DNA from: Niameybacter massiliensis
GTDB lineage: Bacteria > Bacillota > Clostridia > Lachnospirales > Cellulosilyticaceae
Assembly (NCBI RefSeq): GCF_001282685.1
Contig: NZ_LN875035.1
Location: forward strand, 786,250 to 850,249
Direction of reading: 5' to 3'
Length of the DNA stretch: 64,000 nt
The translations under genes were made by a program, and so were the position numbers. Of this stretch, positions 18,852-28,319 are shown piece after piece; the first letter of the stretch is position 1, and each line of letters starts with the position of its first letter. The notes under the pieces were generated by a model. The model made no database searches and was not told the origin of the DNA. It worked only from the letters and a program-made list of their open reading frames with translations.

Positions 18852-20846
18852 TTACTTAACGACATCCGACATTTCTGTATTTACAGTGGTATTAAGACAT
18901 GTTTGACAACTCATCTCCTTCTGGTTAGCATCATATCTGTCTGGTAAAAATACTTGAATGCTTGTCCCTTTTCCTAGATCACTGGTTACTTCTATCTTCC
19001 CATCATGTAAGGCAACCAATTCCTTTACAATACATAATCCTATGCCACTACCTTCATTAACCCGTGTCAAGGAATTATCCACTTGATAAAAGCGATGAAA
19101 AATTGTTTCTAGTCGTTCTTTTGGAATACCCATACCTGTGTCTTCTACCTCTATAACAACATATTTTTTCTCTTTTTTGACAGTTGCGCAAATTGTTCCA
19201 CCTGAAGGTGTGAATTTGATTGCATTAGATAAAAGATTCAGCACAATACGTTGAATCAGCTCTCGATCCACTGTAATCATGATCTCTTCTTCATGGGTAT
19301 CAAAAATCATTTTTATATCTTTCTTGCTGGCATAATCAATGGTCTCACTAAATATATCTTCTACAATATCTACAATATTATAATTTTGCATATTGACAGT
19401 GAGTTTACCTGACTCTATTTTTGAAATATCGATAATATTATTAGACAACTTTAAGAGACGGTAAGCATTTTGTGTAATGGTATGAAGTTTTTCTTCCAAC
19501 TGCTTTTTGCTCCATTTTTTATCTATTTCATCTAACTGTAACTTCATTACACTAACAGCTGCTAGTATAATATTGATAGGCGTTCTTAACTCATGGCTAA
19601 TATTCACCAAAAAGTCTGTTTGCATATTTTCTCTTTCTATACCTAACTGTGCTTCTCTTTTTTGTCTTCTAATTTCTTTAAAAGCATAAATTAAGTAAGC
19701 TATTAAAAAGAAAATAAAAAGCAATATAAAGCCTCCTATAACACAAAAAATTGACTTCATATAACGTGGCAAAAGGAATTGATAAGGCTTTTTATCTATA
19801 ATCGTACATTTTCTAGGTATATTATTAAGATCAATATTATACTCATAGATTGCATTATATTTTAAAAGCCACTTTGGAGAGGGGGCAAATTTACTTTCTA
19901 TAGCTACAATAGTTTCTCCTTCTATCACCCGTTTCATTGTATTAAATATTTCTTCTCCCTGTAGTTGCCCAATATCCATACATCCTCCTAAAATACCTGC
20001 TGTAAGATAAGTAGGATCATTACTATAAATAGGCCAAGGGGAATATTTTTTCATAATTTCCACAGATTCCTTAGGATCTAGAAAAACCCCAGTATCCTTA
20101 TCTTGAAACTCTCCACCTAAAAGGATTATTTCATTAGCCTTTGTATCTTTTGTAGCCGTCTGCAATGCTTGTAGTTGGAAAACAACATCTTCAATATAAT
20201 CACTTTGAATCACATTGAGTACAATCTCATTTTCTAAATGTTCCTCAATAATATTTGTTGCTTTTTCAATAAGGTTATCTCCAAATCCTGAACTTTCTGT
20301 AATGATATTAATCTGATCAATCGTATCATCTATTTGCAAAATTAAATTAAAGCATTCTAGTGTCACATCTCTTTGGTAAATACCTGTTATGTACTGTTCC
20401 TCTTCTTGTGTAAAAGTAATATTGGCATCTACACCACTAAAAAATAAAGGGACATGATACAATTCACTATTACTATTAGTTATTTCTGGTGAAATAACAG
20501 AAAAAGCTTCATCATCTATAGTATAAATCGCATCTACACTACCATGAGGATATTTTTTCTCAATTAGTTCTAGGAAGCTCGTAACATATTCTGCATCGTT
20601 CCTATTTCTAAAATCAAAATACTCTATTTTTATATTGATATTACTTTCCCCATATTCATTAGCGGCTTGCTTGAAACCTTCCATGACGTATTCTTCCCAA
20701 TGATGACCAATCTGATAAGAATTAATAATTAAAATATTAAAGGCTGAAGTGTAGTTTATGCCCTTTGCCCAACTAACTGCCTGCGTTCCCATTAAAAGTA
20801 TTAACATAATAAATAATATGTGTATTCGATTTTTACTTTTTTTCAT
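18852..20846 (-). CDS. Sensor histidine kinase with an extracellular ABC substrate-binding-like domain
   Basis: 664 residues. A signal anchor (10-27) is followed by about 330 extracytoplasmic residues of the ABC_sub_bind/TrpX-like periplasmic-binding fold (FNILIINSYQIGHHW, YHVPLFFSGVDANI, PIYSNDPTYLTAGILGG). A membrane helix spans about 364-388. The cytoplasmic half has the HisKA H-box with His418 (NISHELRTP), the N-box (NLLSNAIKF), and the G1 and G2 boxes (DTGMGIP, GSGIGL). It lacks PAS and receiver domains. No response regulator is adjacent, so its partner is elsewhere. The sensed ligand is unknown, possibly a nutrient or amino acid. Confidence 0.92.
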   Translation of the reverse strand: MKKSKNRIHILFIMLILLMGTQAVSWAKGINYTSAFNILIINSYQIGHHWEEYVMEGFKQAANEYGESNINIKIEYFDFRNRNDAEYVTSFLELIEKKYPHGSVDAIYTIDDEAFSVISPEITNSNSELYHVPLFFSGVDANITFTQEEEQYITGIYQRDVTLECFNLILQIDDTIDQINIITESSGFGDNLIEKATNIIEEHLENEIVLNVIQSDYIEDVVFQLQALQTATKDTKANEIILLGGEFQDKDTGVFLDPKESVEIMKKYSPWPIYSNDPTYLTAGILGGCMDIGQLQGEEIFNTMKRVIEGETIVAIESKFAPSPKWLLKYNAIYEYNIDLNNIPRKCTIIDKKPYQFLLPRYMKSIFCVIGGFILLFIFFLIAYLIYAFKEIRRQKREAQLGIERENMQTDFLVNISHELRTPINIILAAVSVMKLQLDEIDKKWSKKQLEEKLHTITQNAYRLLKLSNNIIDISKIESGKLTVNMQNYNIVDIVEDIFSETIDYASKKDIKMIFDTHEEEIMITVDRELIQRIVLNLLSNAIKFTPSGGTICATVKKEKKYVVIEVEDTGMGIPKERLETIFHRFYQVDNSLTRVNEGSGIGLCIVKELVALHDGKIEVTSDLGKGTSIQVFLPDRYDANQKEMSCQTCLNTTVNTEMSDVVK

Positions 20847-21139
20847 AGTCCCTAAGCTCCCTTTTAGCCATTATTAATCGATACATTTTTAAACTAAAGT
20901 TTATTTTATACATTATACATAATAAATTATTTTTTCTTGAATAGCAAGAAATTAAACTTTATCAAAAACCTCTATCTTGGCATAAGAGAAATGGATTAAA
21001 ACAACGTACACGTATAGGTCTCAGTCACTTACACCTTCAATTGTATTAGAACTATATAGTAGACTTGTGGATACAAATGCCTTTATTTACTAAGACAAGT
21101 ACGACGTAAAACTTAGAGGCATAAATGGAAATAAGCAAA
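20847..21139. other. Intergenic region with no confirmed gene
   Basis: This stretch of about 340 bases between the kinase start and the DinG terminator is AT-rich near 20880-20960. From 20986 to 21090 one plus-strand frame stays open for 35 codons with no start codon, no ribosome site and a stop soon after, which could be chance or a decayed remnant. I see no promoter or riboswitch that I can support. Confidence 0.4.
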
Positions 21140-21183
21140 AGAGCAGTAGAACCTATGTTTTCAATAGGTCTACTGCTCTTTTA
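21140..21183 (-). terminator. Terminator of the DinG-type helicase gene
   Basis: A 16-bp stem (21140-21156 with 21164-21179, one bulged A) has its left arm next to an A-run, giving T residues at the end on the minus strand. It begins five bases after the helicase stop codon. Confidence 0.8.
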
Positions 21184-21187
21184 TTTA

Positions 21188-23092
21188 CTATTCAATGATA
21201 GCGTCTTTAGGTAATGCACCTCTAACAATTTTTTCCCATGGTGTACCTAGTACTTCATCTATAAAGATAATTTGTCCTTTATCTTCCTCTGTTCGGATAA
21301 GCCTTCCACAACCTTGTTTAAGTTGAAGCCCCATTTCAGGATAATCCACAGTAACAACAGGGTCTAATCCCTGTTCTTTTGCTGCTTTTCGTTGTGCTTC
21401 TATTAATGGGTCTAACTTTGGAAATGGTAGCTGCCAAATAACAACTAATGTTAAGGCATCCCCTGGCACATCAATACCTTCCCAAAAATCTGAACCAACT
21501 AATACAGAGGTCTCTTCTTCTTTAAATCTTCTTACTAGATGACCACGATCACCTTCATCTTCATATAAAACTTCAAAAGGTAATGCCTCTCCTTTAAGGT
21601 ACTGACGTATTTTACCTACCTCACTTAATGAACGTGTGAGTATAAGTGCACGCCCTCCGTTATTTTTAAGTACAGTAATCAGTTGTTCAATACGATTTTC
21701 AAGCTCTGGTACAAAAGAAATACGTACTTGCTCTTCCATATTGAAAGGACTTCCAATGGTAGATTTTGATGGTGATTTTAATCCCATCATACGAACAAAG
21801 TAATCAAAGTCGCCTTCATTACTTAATGTTGCAGAACTAAAGATAGCTGGTAAAAGTTTTGAATATAATGCCTGATCAAGCATCTTTGTTAAATCTCTTG
21901 GCACTACACAAAAACTATCGTCTCTTTGCTCAATCCAAGCGATTGCATCTTGACCTTTATTTTTACCTAATTGAGCCAGTCCACGAATGGCATTTTCCAT
22001 TTGTCCTTCGTAGCCTTCCAATAAACTTGTAGGTATAGACTCTAAATAAAGCTCTTGCTCAATTTGTAGCTCCATAAGCACCTGATCAAGTCCTGCACGT
22101 AAAACACTGGCTGCTCTTAATAATGCATCATTGATTTCAACTGTCAGTCTTCCTTTATTTTCTCCAGTAACAACTGACTCCTGTGCAATTTCAAAGAAAT
22201 CATCTAATGCTTCCTCAAGGGCCGCTGTTGTTGTATGCAATGCATCTCTAGCACCTTGTATATCTTCTAAAGAAGCAATCATTGCTTCTATTTCTTCTTT
22301 AATTAATTGTTGACCTGCTTGCATAGCCGCTGGCAACATGATTTTGTGACCTTCATCAAAAATAACAGCTGAATACTCTGGTAAAATCGGCATATGTCCA
22401 TTTGCTATTTTTTCTTCTCTTGTCCATAAATCATGGAAAAAGGTTTCATGGTCTACAATAATTAAGTCTTGTGTTGCTCTATAGTACTCTCTTGCACGTA
22501 CTAACTTACAGTAGCCACGATTTTGGCAACTCTCACAAGACATGCTTTCATTCCAAGAGATTTTCTTCCATACCTTATCTGTAACAGTTGGTATTTCTGA
22601 ACGTTCCCCTCTTGTTGTTTCTTTTACCCATTCTTCCACTTCTTCTGGTACTTCGCCAAAGTCTTCTATACTTTCATTTGCACGTACATCACATACATAC
22701 TGTCTTGGGTCTTTTGCCATTCTAGCATCTACTTCCAAACCAAGTAGCTTAGATAATTTATGGATATCACCACTCTGGGCAGCAAGCTGCTCTTGCAAAG
22801 CAGGTGATGCACAAGAAATCACAACAGGCTTACCTGTAAACCTAGCATAAGGAATAGCTGATAATAAATAAGCAAAGGTCTTACCTGTTCCAAGCCCAGC
22901 TTCAGCTAAATGTACTTTTTGCTCACAAAAAGCATCTCCTATTTGAAATGCTGTAAAGATTTGTTCATCCCTTACTTCATACCCATGCTCAGGTAATATA
23001 TCGTATAAAACATCGCCAATCCATTCGATTAACTTCTCATGAAACTCATTTTTATTTGAATACTCAAAAGGTACTTTTAATTTTGCATGCAT
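21188..23092 (-). CDS. dinG: DinG/XPD-type ATP-dependent DNA helicase
   Basis: 634 residues. Walker A is AGLGTGKT (65-72), Walker B is DEGH (246-249), and motif VI is QGCGRLIRTEEDKG near the end. Four cysteines at 134, 186, 189 and 195 (YVCDV, SCESCQNRGYC) match the Fe-S cluster of XPD/DinG helicases. It has no exonuclease domain, unlike some Firmicutes DinG. The enzyme would unwind DNA 5' to 3', perhaps resolving R-loops, D-loops or replication blocks. It could equally be called a YoaA-type helicase. An AGGAG site precedes ATG. It is a single-gene transcript. Confidence 0.88.
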   Translation of the reverse strand: MHAKLKVPFEYSNKNEFHEKLIEWIGDVLYDILPEHGYEVRDEQIFTAFQIGDAFCEQKVHLAEAGLGTGKTFAYLLSAIPYARFTGKPVVISCASPALQEQLAAQSGDIHKLSKLLGLEVDARMAKDPRQYVCDVRANESIEDFGEVPEEVEEWVKETTRGERSEIPTVTDKVWKKISWNESMSCESCQNRGYCKLVRAREYYRATQDLIIVDHETFFHDLWTREEKIANGHMPILPEYSAVIFDEGHKIMLPAAMQAGQQLIKEEIEAMIASLEDIQGARDALHTTTAALEEALDDFFEIAQESVVTGENKGRLTVEINDALLRAASVLRAGLDQVLMELQIEQELYLESIPTSLLEGYEGQMENAIRGLAQLGKNKGQDAIAWIEQRDDSFCVVPRDLTKMLDQALYSKLLPAIFSSATLSNEGDFDYFVRMMGLKSPSKSTIGSPFNMEEQVRISFVPELENRIEQLITVLKNNGGRALILTRSLSEVGKIRQYLKGEALPFEVLYEDEGDRGHLVRRFKEEETSVLVGSDFWEGIDVPGDALTLVVIWQLPFPKLDPLIEAQRKAAKEQGLDPVVTVDYPEMGLQLKQGCGRLIRTEEDKGQIIFIDEVLGTPWEKIVRGALPKDAIIE

Positions 23093-23200
23093 CTATTTTT
23101 CTCCTATTTGATGGCGTAAATTTCTAATATCTCTCACTAACACCAACCGACATTATAACAAGAGCCATAACTTTCTTCAAGCATTAAACTTATTGAGATA

Positions 23201-23243
23201 AAAAGAGATAGTCCAAAATGAATACTTTTGGACTATCTCTTTT
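23201..23243 (-). terminator. Terminator of the Cys-rich protein gene
   Basis: An 18-bp perfect stem (23201-23218 with 23226-23243, 7-base loop) with A-run and T-run arms, 11 bases after the stop of the gene ending at 23255. Confidence 0.9.
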
Positions 23244-23254
23244 GCATACTTTTA

Positions 23255-23545
23255 CTATTTATCCAAATAGCACATTGGGCAATAGATTTCTCCTGCTTCT
23301 GCATTGCTGGCTAAAACTTTTAATTCTTTACCACATTTTACGCATTTTGAAATACTAAATGCTTCTTCTTCACAATCTTCTATATAATGCTCGCAAGTTA
23401 ATTCACAATGATCCTCATCACACTCTGAACAACTTTCTGATGGAAAACCAAACTCACAACCTTCTGTGATATCGTTGTTATCGTCATCTATTTCATCGAT
23501 TATACTTTTTAAATTTTTACAAGTGCTACAAATGCATGTACCCAT
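23255..23545 (-). CDS. Small cysteine-rich, probable zinc-ribbon protein
   Basis: 96 residues with 13 cysteines. The C-terminal CVKCG (68-72) and CPMC (89-92) form a likely zinc ribbon. The N-terminal CICSTC and the middle CSECDEDHCELTC cluster could bind one or two more metal ions. The middle is strongly acidic. No enzymatic motif is present. GAGGAGG lies seven bases before ATG, so the gene is well expressed in principle. It stands alone between terminator-flanked helicase genes. I do not recognise a named family. Confidence 0.65.
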   Translation of the reverse strand: MGTCICSTCKNLKSIIDEIDDDNNDITEGCEFGFPSESCSECDEDHCELTCEHYIEDCEEEAFSISKCVKCGKELKVLASNAEAGEIYCPMCYLDK

Positions 23546-23618
23546 GACGTCGCCTCCTCAAATTTTTTCTATCGTTATAGATTATAACAAATTCCAAGCT
23601 ACATTGTAATATCCTTTT

Positions 23619-24755
23619 CTATAAAAGGCTTTCATTCATCACTTCCAAAGACTTGCCTTGTAGATTTTCAATGGCTTTAAGCCATTCCCTCTCATCATTA
23701 CTACAGAAGGAAATAGCCGTGCCACTTTGCCCCGCTCTTCCCGTCCTACCGATACGGTGAATATAAGTTTCAGGTACATTGGGGATATCCATATTGATTA
23801 CGTGGGATAATTTATCAATATCAATCCCCCTTGCAGCTATATCCGTAGCAACTAATATTTTGATTTCCTTTTGTTTAAATAATTCCAGTACCTTCTGACG
23901 TTCTGACTGATTTTTGTCCCCATGAATCGCCTTATTCCGGATATTCGCTACATTGATTGCCTTACTCACTTTATCTGCTTTCTTCTTTGTTCTTGTAAAG
24001 ATCAATACAGACTCAAAAGCTTCTGTCTTCAAAAGTTGTAACAAACGTGCTACTTTGTCTGGTTCCTCTACGAAATACACCTGTTGCTTGACCTGGATTT
24101 CACCATCGTGGGATTTCTTCGCCTCTACCTGCACAGGATTTTTGAGTATGGTGTGGGCCAGTTTGGTCACTTCCTTTGGCATAGTTGCTGAAAATAATAT
24201 GTTCTGGCGCTTTTTGGGTAATTGATCGATGATGGTTTTCACTTGCTTAATCATCCCCACATCAAGCATTTGGTCTGCCTCATCAAGTACAAAGATTCCA
24301 ACGCTCTCCAACTTCACAAAACCTTGTTGTACCAAGTCAACTAATCTCCCTGGTGTTGCAACCAAAATCTCTGGCTCTCTTTTCAAAACCTTAATATGTC
24401 GTTTGGGTGTAACACCACCAAAGATGACACCAACTTTCATGTCTAGATGAGCCCCATAATGCTCAAACTGCTCACCAATTTGAATGGCTAATTCCCTTGT
24501 AGGTGCCAATACCAGTGCACGAACCTGCTTCCTGTCCTCTTGGTCACCTTCTCTATCTCCTTTTAAGAGATTCTGCAATATAGGAATGGCAAATGCAGCT
24601 GTTTTCCCCGTTCCTGTTTGAGCACATCCCACTAAATCTCTTCCTTTTAGTAACACGGGAATAGCTTGTTTTTGTATAGGGGTTGGCTCTTGATAATCTT
24701 GCGCCTCAACCCCTTTAATAATTGCTTGATCTAACCCAAAATCCTCAAATACCAT
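23619..24755 (-). CDS. DEAD-box ATP-dependent RNA helicase (RhlE/CshA-like)
   Basis: 378 residues, the compact core without a C-terminal RNA-binding extension. The Q motif (FEDFGLDQ...PTPIQKQAIP), Walker A AQTGTGKT (45-52), PTRELA, DEAD (158-161), SAT and HRIGRTGRAG are all present in order. It unwinds RNA duplexes, typically in ribosome assembly, mRNA decay or cold adaptation. The short C-terminus argues against DbpA/CsdA types. GAGGAG precedes ATG. No operon partner is evident. Confidence 0.93.
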   Translation of the reverse strand: MVFEDFGLDQAIIKGVEAQDYQEPTPIQKQAIPVLLKGRDLVGCAQTGTGKTAAFAIPILQNLLKGDREGDQEDRKQVRALVLAPTRELAIQIGEQFEHYGAHLDMKVGVIFGGVTPKRHIKVLKREPEILVATPGRLVDLVQQGFVKLESVGIFVLDEADQMLDVGMIKQVKTIIDQLPKKRQNILFSATMPKEVTKLAHTILKNPVQVEAKKSHDGEIQVKQQVYFVEEPDKVARLLQLLKTEAFESVLIFTRTKKKADKVSKAINVANIRNKAIHGDKNQSERQKVLELFKQKEIKILVATDIAARGIDIDKLSHVINMDIPNVPETYIHRIGRTGRAGQSGTAISFCSNDEREWLKAIENLQGKSLEVMNESLL

Positions 24756-24876
24756 TTATATCTCCTCATCTGTTTGATGTTTCATTAAAATACTATACCT
24801 CTTATCCTAACTGAATCACTCTAAACATTCAACCCACTTCTCCTTGTTCCCACCCTACTCCCCTCACTCAAAAATA

Positions 24877-24908
24877 AAAAGCTTAAAGGTTTTACACTTT
24901 TAAGCTTT
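24877..24908 (-). terminator. Terminator overlapping the GNAT gene end
   Basis: An 11-bp stem (24878-24888 with 24897-24908, one bulged T) overlaps the last codons of the GNAT gene. The minus-strand tail is T-rich at 24871-24877. Confidence 0.65.
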
Positions 24909-25509
24909 GATGACACACCATTCTCACTGGTGCAGGTAAATCAGTATTGTTATGCTCTTTTTCAACGATTTCAAAACCACTTTTTAGATAGGCATTGATC
25001 GCTTGAGCATTGTCTTTTACAACATCAAGTCCAATGGGTTTGTCTTTATGGGTTTCCTTAAAATAGTTAAGAAGCATTTTCCCAATTCCTAAGTTCTGAT
25101 ACGCTTCATCAACTGCTACATTGGATATATAGTATGCGTTTGTAAAATCTTCTCTAATTACTTTTTGCCAATAAACATCAAAAACCCCATCAAAGTATTT
25201 TGGCACTTCTATTGCTAGTTTTGAAAAAGCTTGCTTGTAAGCCTCCCTATCATTCATATAATCCTCTTCAATAAAGCAAAGCATACCTACAACAGCTTTT
25301 TCATACTCTGCCACAATTAAGTTTTTAATGCTAATATTGATTGTTTCTGTTGATATAAGTTCCTGTAGAATCCGAGCTGCACAATTTACATCACCAAACA
25401 TGGCCCCATAAATATTCAGGTCTGACGAATAGATAAGCTTTGCAATTTGTTTTACATCATCCGTTCTTACTGCTTTTCTAATTATAATTTTATTTTTATC
25501 AATCATCAT
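24892..25509 (-). CDS. GNAT-family N-acetyltransferase
   Basis: 205 residues. The acetyl-CoA motif A region is YYISNVAVDEAYQNLGIGKMLL (about 128-149, with the QxxGxG-like QNLGIGK). Motif B follows as LDVVKDNAQAINAYLKSGFEIV. It would transfer acetyl from acetyl-CoA to an amine. The substrate is not predictable, and a ribosomal-protein or small-molecule target is equally possible. Two tandem ATGs follow AAGGAG; the second (25504-25506) has better spacing. It is monocistronic, with the serine hydrolase gene next upstream. Confidence 0.83.
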   Translation of the reverse strand: MMIDKNKIIIRKAVRTDDVKQIAKLIYSSDLNIYGAMFGDVNCAARILQELISTETINISIKNLIVAEYEKAVVGMLCFIEEDYMNDREAYKQAFSKLAIEVPKYFDGVFDVYWQKVIREDFTNAYYISNVAVDEAYQNLGIGKMLLNYFKETHKDKPIGLDVVKDNAQAINAYLKSGFEIVEKEHNNTDLPAPVRMVCHQSLKV

Positions 25510-25561
25510 ATTCTCCTTCTATATAATAAGTTTCATAGGTATATTCTACTAAATTCTTCAA

Positions 25562-26746
25562 TTATTGATTGGATACAGCCTTTGTTATTGCTCTAAAAAA
25601 GGCAACCGTTTTCTTTTCCTTATCATCCTCTTCAAACTTTGAATCTGCACCTGTTTTTACAATGATTACCTCTTTGTCAGGATTGATATATATCCATTGA
25701 CCAAAAACACCAATTGCCATAAACTCATTTTCATCCCCTTCAGGTATCCACCATTGATAGCCATACCCCAACTCACTATATGGTTTACCATCCTTTGGCG
25801 CTTTTAATTGAGGAGCATTTGTTTCTACAGAATCCTTAATCCAGTTTTTAGGTATAATTTGCTTACCTTCAAAAACTCCATCATTCATATATAACCTACC
25901 AAATCTAGCATAATCCCTTAACGAAATGTGAAGCCCACCATTTGCCAGCTCTTTATTATTACTAAGTGTCCAGTATGCGTCATTCTCAACACCTATCTGG
26001 GACCATATTTTCTCCTCCATATACTTACTTAAGCTCTTACCTGTTGCATTTGAAACAATCTCTCCTAAAATATCTGTATTGATACTTGAATACGTTCTAT
26101 TTGTACCAGGCTCATGTGCAAGTCCAAATTTAACAATAGACTTCATTTTAGAGACTCCAAACATACTTGTCATAGAAATCTTACTCATATCAGACACTTC
26201 ATCAAAATCAATCCCTGATGACATTTGCAGGCAGTCTTTAATCGTTATCTTCTCCATTTCAGTATCTTTAAATGCTTCTATATACTTGCCTATAGAATCC
26301 TCCACACTGTCTATATAGCCTTCTTCTATTGCAATACCAACTAAAGCCGAAGTGAAGGATTTACATACAGAGTTTGAGGAAAAACGCGTATTCTCACCTG
26401 CACCTAAATAGTAATTTTCATATGCAATTTTATTATTGGCAACTACAAGTAACCCAGACGTTTTGGTTTCTTCTAGAAATTTATCCGTTACTAACTTTTC
26501 CCCACGAAATTCAAAGGTATCTATCATAGGAACTAGATCATACTCAAATTTTGATACACTTTCACTCTTTGATATTTTGGTTGAAGGTTGTATTTCATAC
26601 ATTGTTTGAAAGCTATGTGCCAGATTCTTCTCTTCAAAAGCATTGATGGAACGATACACTAAAAGCAGAGTATCTCCATAAATCACACCTACTGTTATAA
26701 CGGCTACAACAACCATTAAAAGTCCAATCATAAAAATTTTTTTCAT
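25562..26746 (-). CDS. Membrane-anchored serine hydrolase (class C beta-lactamase/DD-peptidase fold)
   Basis: 394 residues. An N-terminal membrane anchor (about 5-30) puts the domain outside the cell. The catalytic SxxK is S126-V-C-K129, and the second-box Tyr is Tyr219 in TYSSINTDILG. A third-box-like KTG appears near the end (IIVKTGADSKF). The layout resembles 6-aminohexanoate-dimer hydrolase/esterase relatives rather than a true beta-lactamase. Substrate is unknown; a D-amino peptide, ester or antibiotic is possible. An AGGAG site precedes ATG. Confidence 0.85.
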   Translation of the reverse strand: MKKIFMIGLLMVVVAVITVGVIYGDTLLLVYRSINAFEEKNLAHSFQTMYEIQPSTKISKSESVSKFEYDLVPMIDTFEFRGEKLVTDKFLEETKTSGLLVVANNKIAYENYYLGAGENTRFSSNSVCKSFTSALVGIAIEEGYIDSVEDSIGKYIEAFKDTEMEKITIKDCLQMSSGIDFDEVSDMSKISMTSMFGVSKMKSIVKFGLAHEPGTNRTYSSINTDILGEIVSNATGKSLSKYMEEKIWSQIGVENDAYWTLSNNKELANGGLHISLRDYARFGRLYMNDGVFEGKQIIPKNWIKDSVETNAPQLKAPKDGKPYSELGYGYQWWIPEGDENEFMAIGVFGQWIYINPDKEVIIVKTGADSKFEEDDKEKKTVAFFRAITKAVSNQ

Positions 26747-26905
26747 TATTTTCTCCTTTATCTCTTCAGATTTATTATGTTATGTCTTCATTTGCTTCCA
26801 CCATAGTAATCTGTGTTGTAACCACACGGTCAAGCATAACTTTTATAAATGCATAAGGAGAATCTTATATTCTATTTTTCCTAATTTCCAATCTATGACT
26901 ATAGG

Positions 26906-28252
26906 TTATTTTTGTTCATAAGCGCATCTCTTTTTTAGAATAATTGAAAGGACTACTACAGCACAATCTGCAATAGGTGTTGCAATAAATAACCCTATTA
27001 TTGGTAATAGACCAAAATTAGAAAAAATGGTTGGAAGCAAAAAGAGTAATGGAATCACCAAAAACACCTGTCGCGTTAAAGCAAGTAATACAGAGGCAAT
27101 CTCTTTACCAGTCACTTGCAGTAGTGTGATATTAATATAAAATATTCCTACTAAAGGGAAACCACTAAAAATGATTAACAAAATAGTTTGTGATAGAGCT
27201 AGTATTTCGCTGTTACCACCAAAAACATAAAGTAACTGTTCCCCCCATAGAACTACTATTACTAATGCTATGACACCGTAGATGGCACAATATTTTTGAG
27301 TCATTGAAGATATACGCTTTACTTTTTCTTTTTCCCCTTCTCCACTAAAATATGCAATGATTGTTTGTACACCCTGGCTTAACCCTACAATTGGCATAAG
27401 TAAAATCATATAAATACGTTGAGCAATGCTCCATGCTGCCACAGATAGGGTAGTGCCAGTATGAAGCAATTGACCATTTACAAAAAAGCCAGTACATCCC
27501 CCTAGCATTTGAATTACAGTTTGTGCAAATCCGATTTTAAACATTTCTTTTCCAAGAGCACATACCCTAACTAAATTTATCTTCTGAGTTATTTGAAGCA
27601 TGCTTTTTTTCTGTAGAAACAAAATAGATAATATCACACAAATCAATTCACTTATAAATGTCCCCCATGCCAACCCCTGTATTCCCATGTGAAAACCGAA
27701 GCTTAGTAAAGCATTGAAAAAGATATTTACCACAACTGCAACAGTAATAATCACCATTTCTGCCTTTGGGAATCCAAGTGCACGTATAGTACAAGTCATC
27801 GTATATCCTACACTACTAATGATATTACTCACTAACTGAATCTTCATGTAGACAGTTGCAAGCTGTAGTATCTCTCCTTCTGCACCTATGATTTGTAGGA
27901 TAGAAGTTAACCCAATGCCACAAAGCAAAGAAGCAATGCTAGATACAAGAATAGACATTAAAAGTCCTACAATCATAGAACTCTTTCTATTTTCTTCATC
28001 ATTAAAATATTTTGCTATCAATACACCACTTGACATTGCAAAAAGAGTCTGTAGTGCTGTAAAGACACTAAGTAATGGGCTAATCAAAGCCATAGCTGAA
28101 AGAGCACTTTCTCCTATTCTAGGAAGATTTCCTGCAAAGGCAGTATCAGTAATCCCTGTTAGCATCTCTATAACAAGTGCCAAAATAGATGGAATGCCAA
28201 ATAGTAAAATTAATTGATTGAGTGTTTTGTTTTCATATACATTATCTTTCAT
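26906..28252 (-). CDS. MATE-family multidrug efflux transporter
   Basis: 448 residues and about 12 predicted membrane helices in two six-helix halves. The N-terminal LNQLILLFGIPSILALVIEMLTGITDTAFAG-type region with two-membrane-helix symmetry is typical of MATE proteins. It exports cationic drugs or dyes in exchange for Na+ or H+. GAGGAGGG lies before ATG. It is preceded on the same strand by a WYL-type regulator, with a 17-bp perfect hairpin between them, suggesting regulated expression. Confidence 0.9.
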   Translation of the reverse strand: MKDNVYENKTLNQLILLFGIPSILALVIEMLTGITDTAFAGNLPRIGESALSAMALISPLLSVFTALQTLFAMSSGVLIAKYFNDEENRKSSMIVGLLMSILVSSIASLLCGIGLTSILQIIGAEGEILQLATVYMKIQLVSNIISSVGYTMTCTIRALGFPKAEMVIITVAVVVNIFFNALLSFGFHMGIQGLAWGTFISELICVILSILFLQKKSMLQITQKINLVRVCALGKEMFKIGFAQTVIQMLGGCTGFFVNGQLLHTGTTLSVAAWSIAQRIYMILLMPIVGLSQGVQTIIAYFSGEGEKEKVKRISSMTQKYCAIYGVIALVIVVLWGEQLLYVFGGNSEILALSQTILLIIFSGFPLVGIFYINITLLQVTGKEIASVLLALTRQVFLVIPLLFLLPTIFSNFGLLPIIGLFIATPIADCAVVVLSIILKKRCAYEQK

Positions 28253-28280
28253 ATCGTTATATCCCTCCTCAAATTAGAAT

Positions 28281-28319
28281 AGCAGATAAACACGACACCT
28301 TATGTCGTGTTTATCTGCT
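28281..28319. promoter_or_regulatory. 17-bp perfect inverted repeat between WYL regulator and MATE gene
   Basis: Arms 28281-28297 and 28303-28319 pair perfectly with a 5-base loop. It overlaps the regulator stop codon and ends 28 bases before the MATE start, leaving little room for a separate MATE promoter. On the minus strand there is no T-tract, whereas on the plus strand T6 follows. It could be an operator, an attenuator or processing site, or a plus-strand terminator. Confidence 0.5.
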
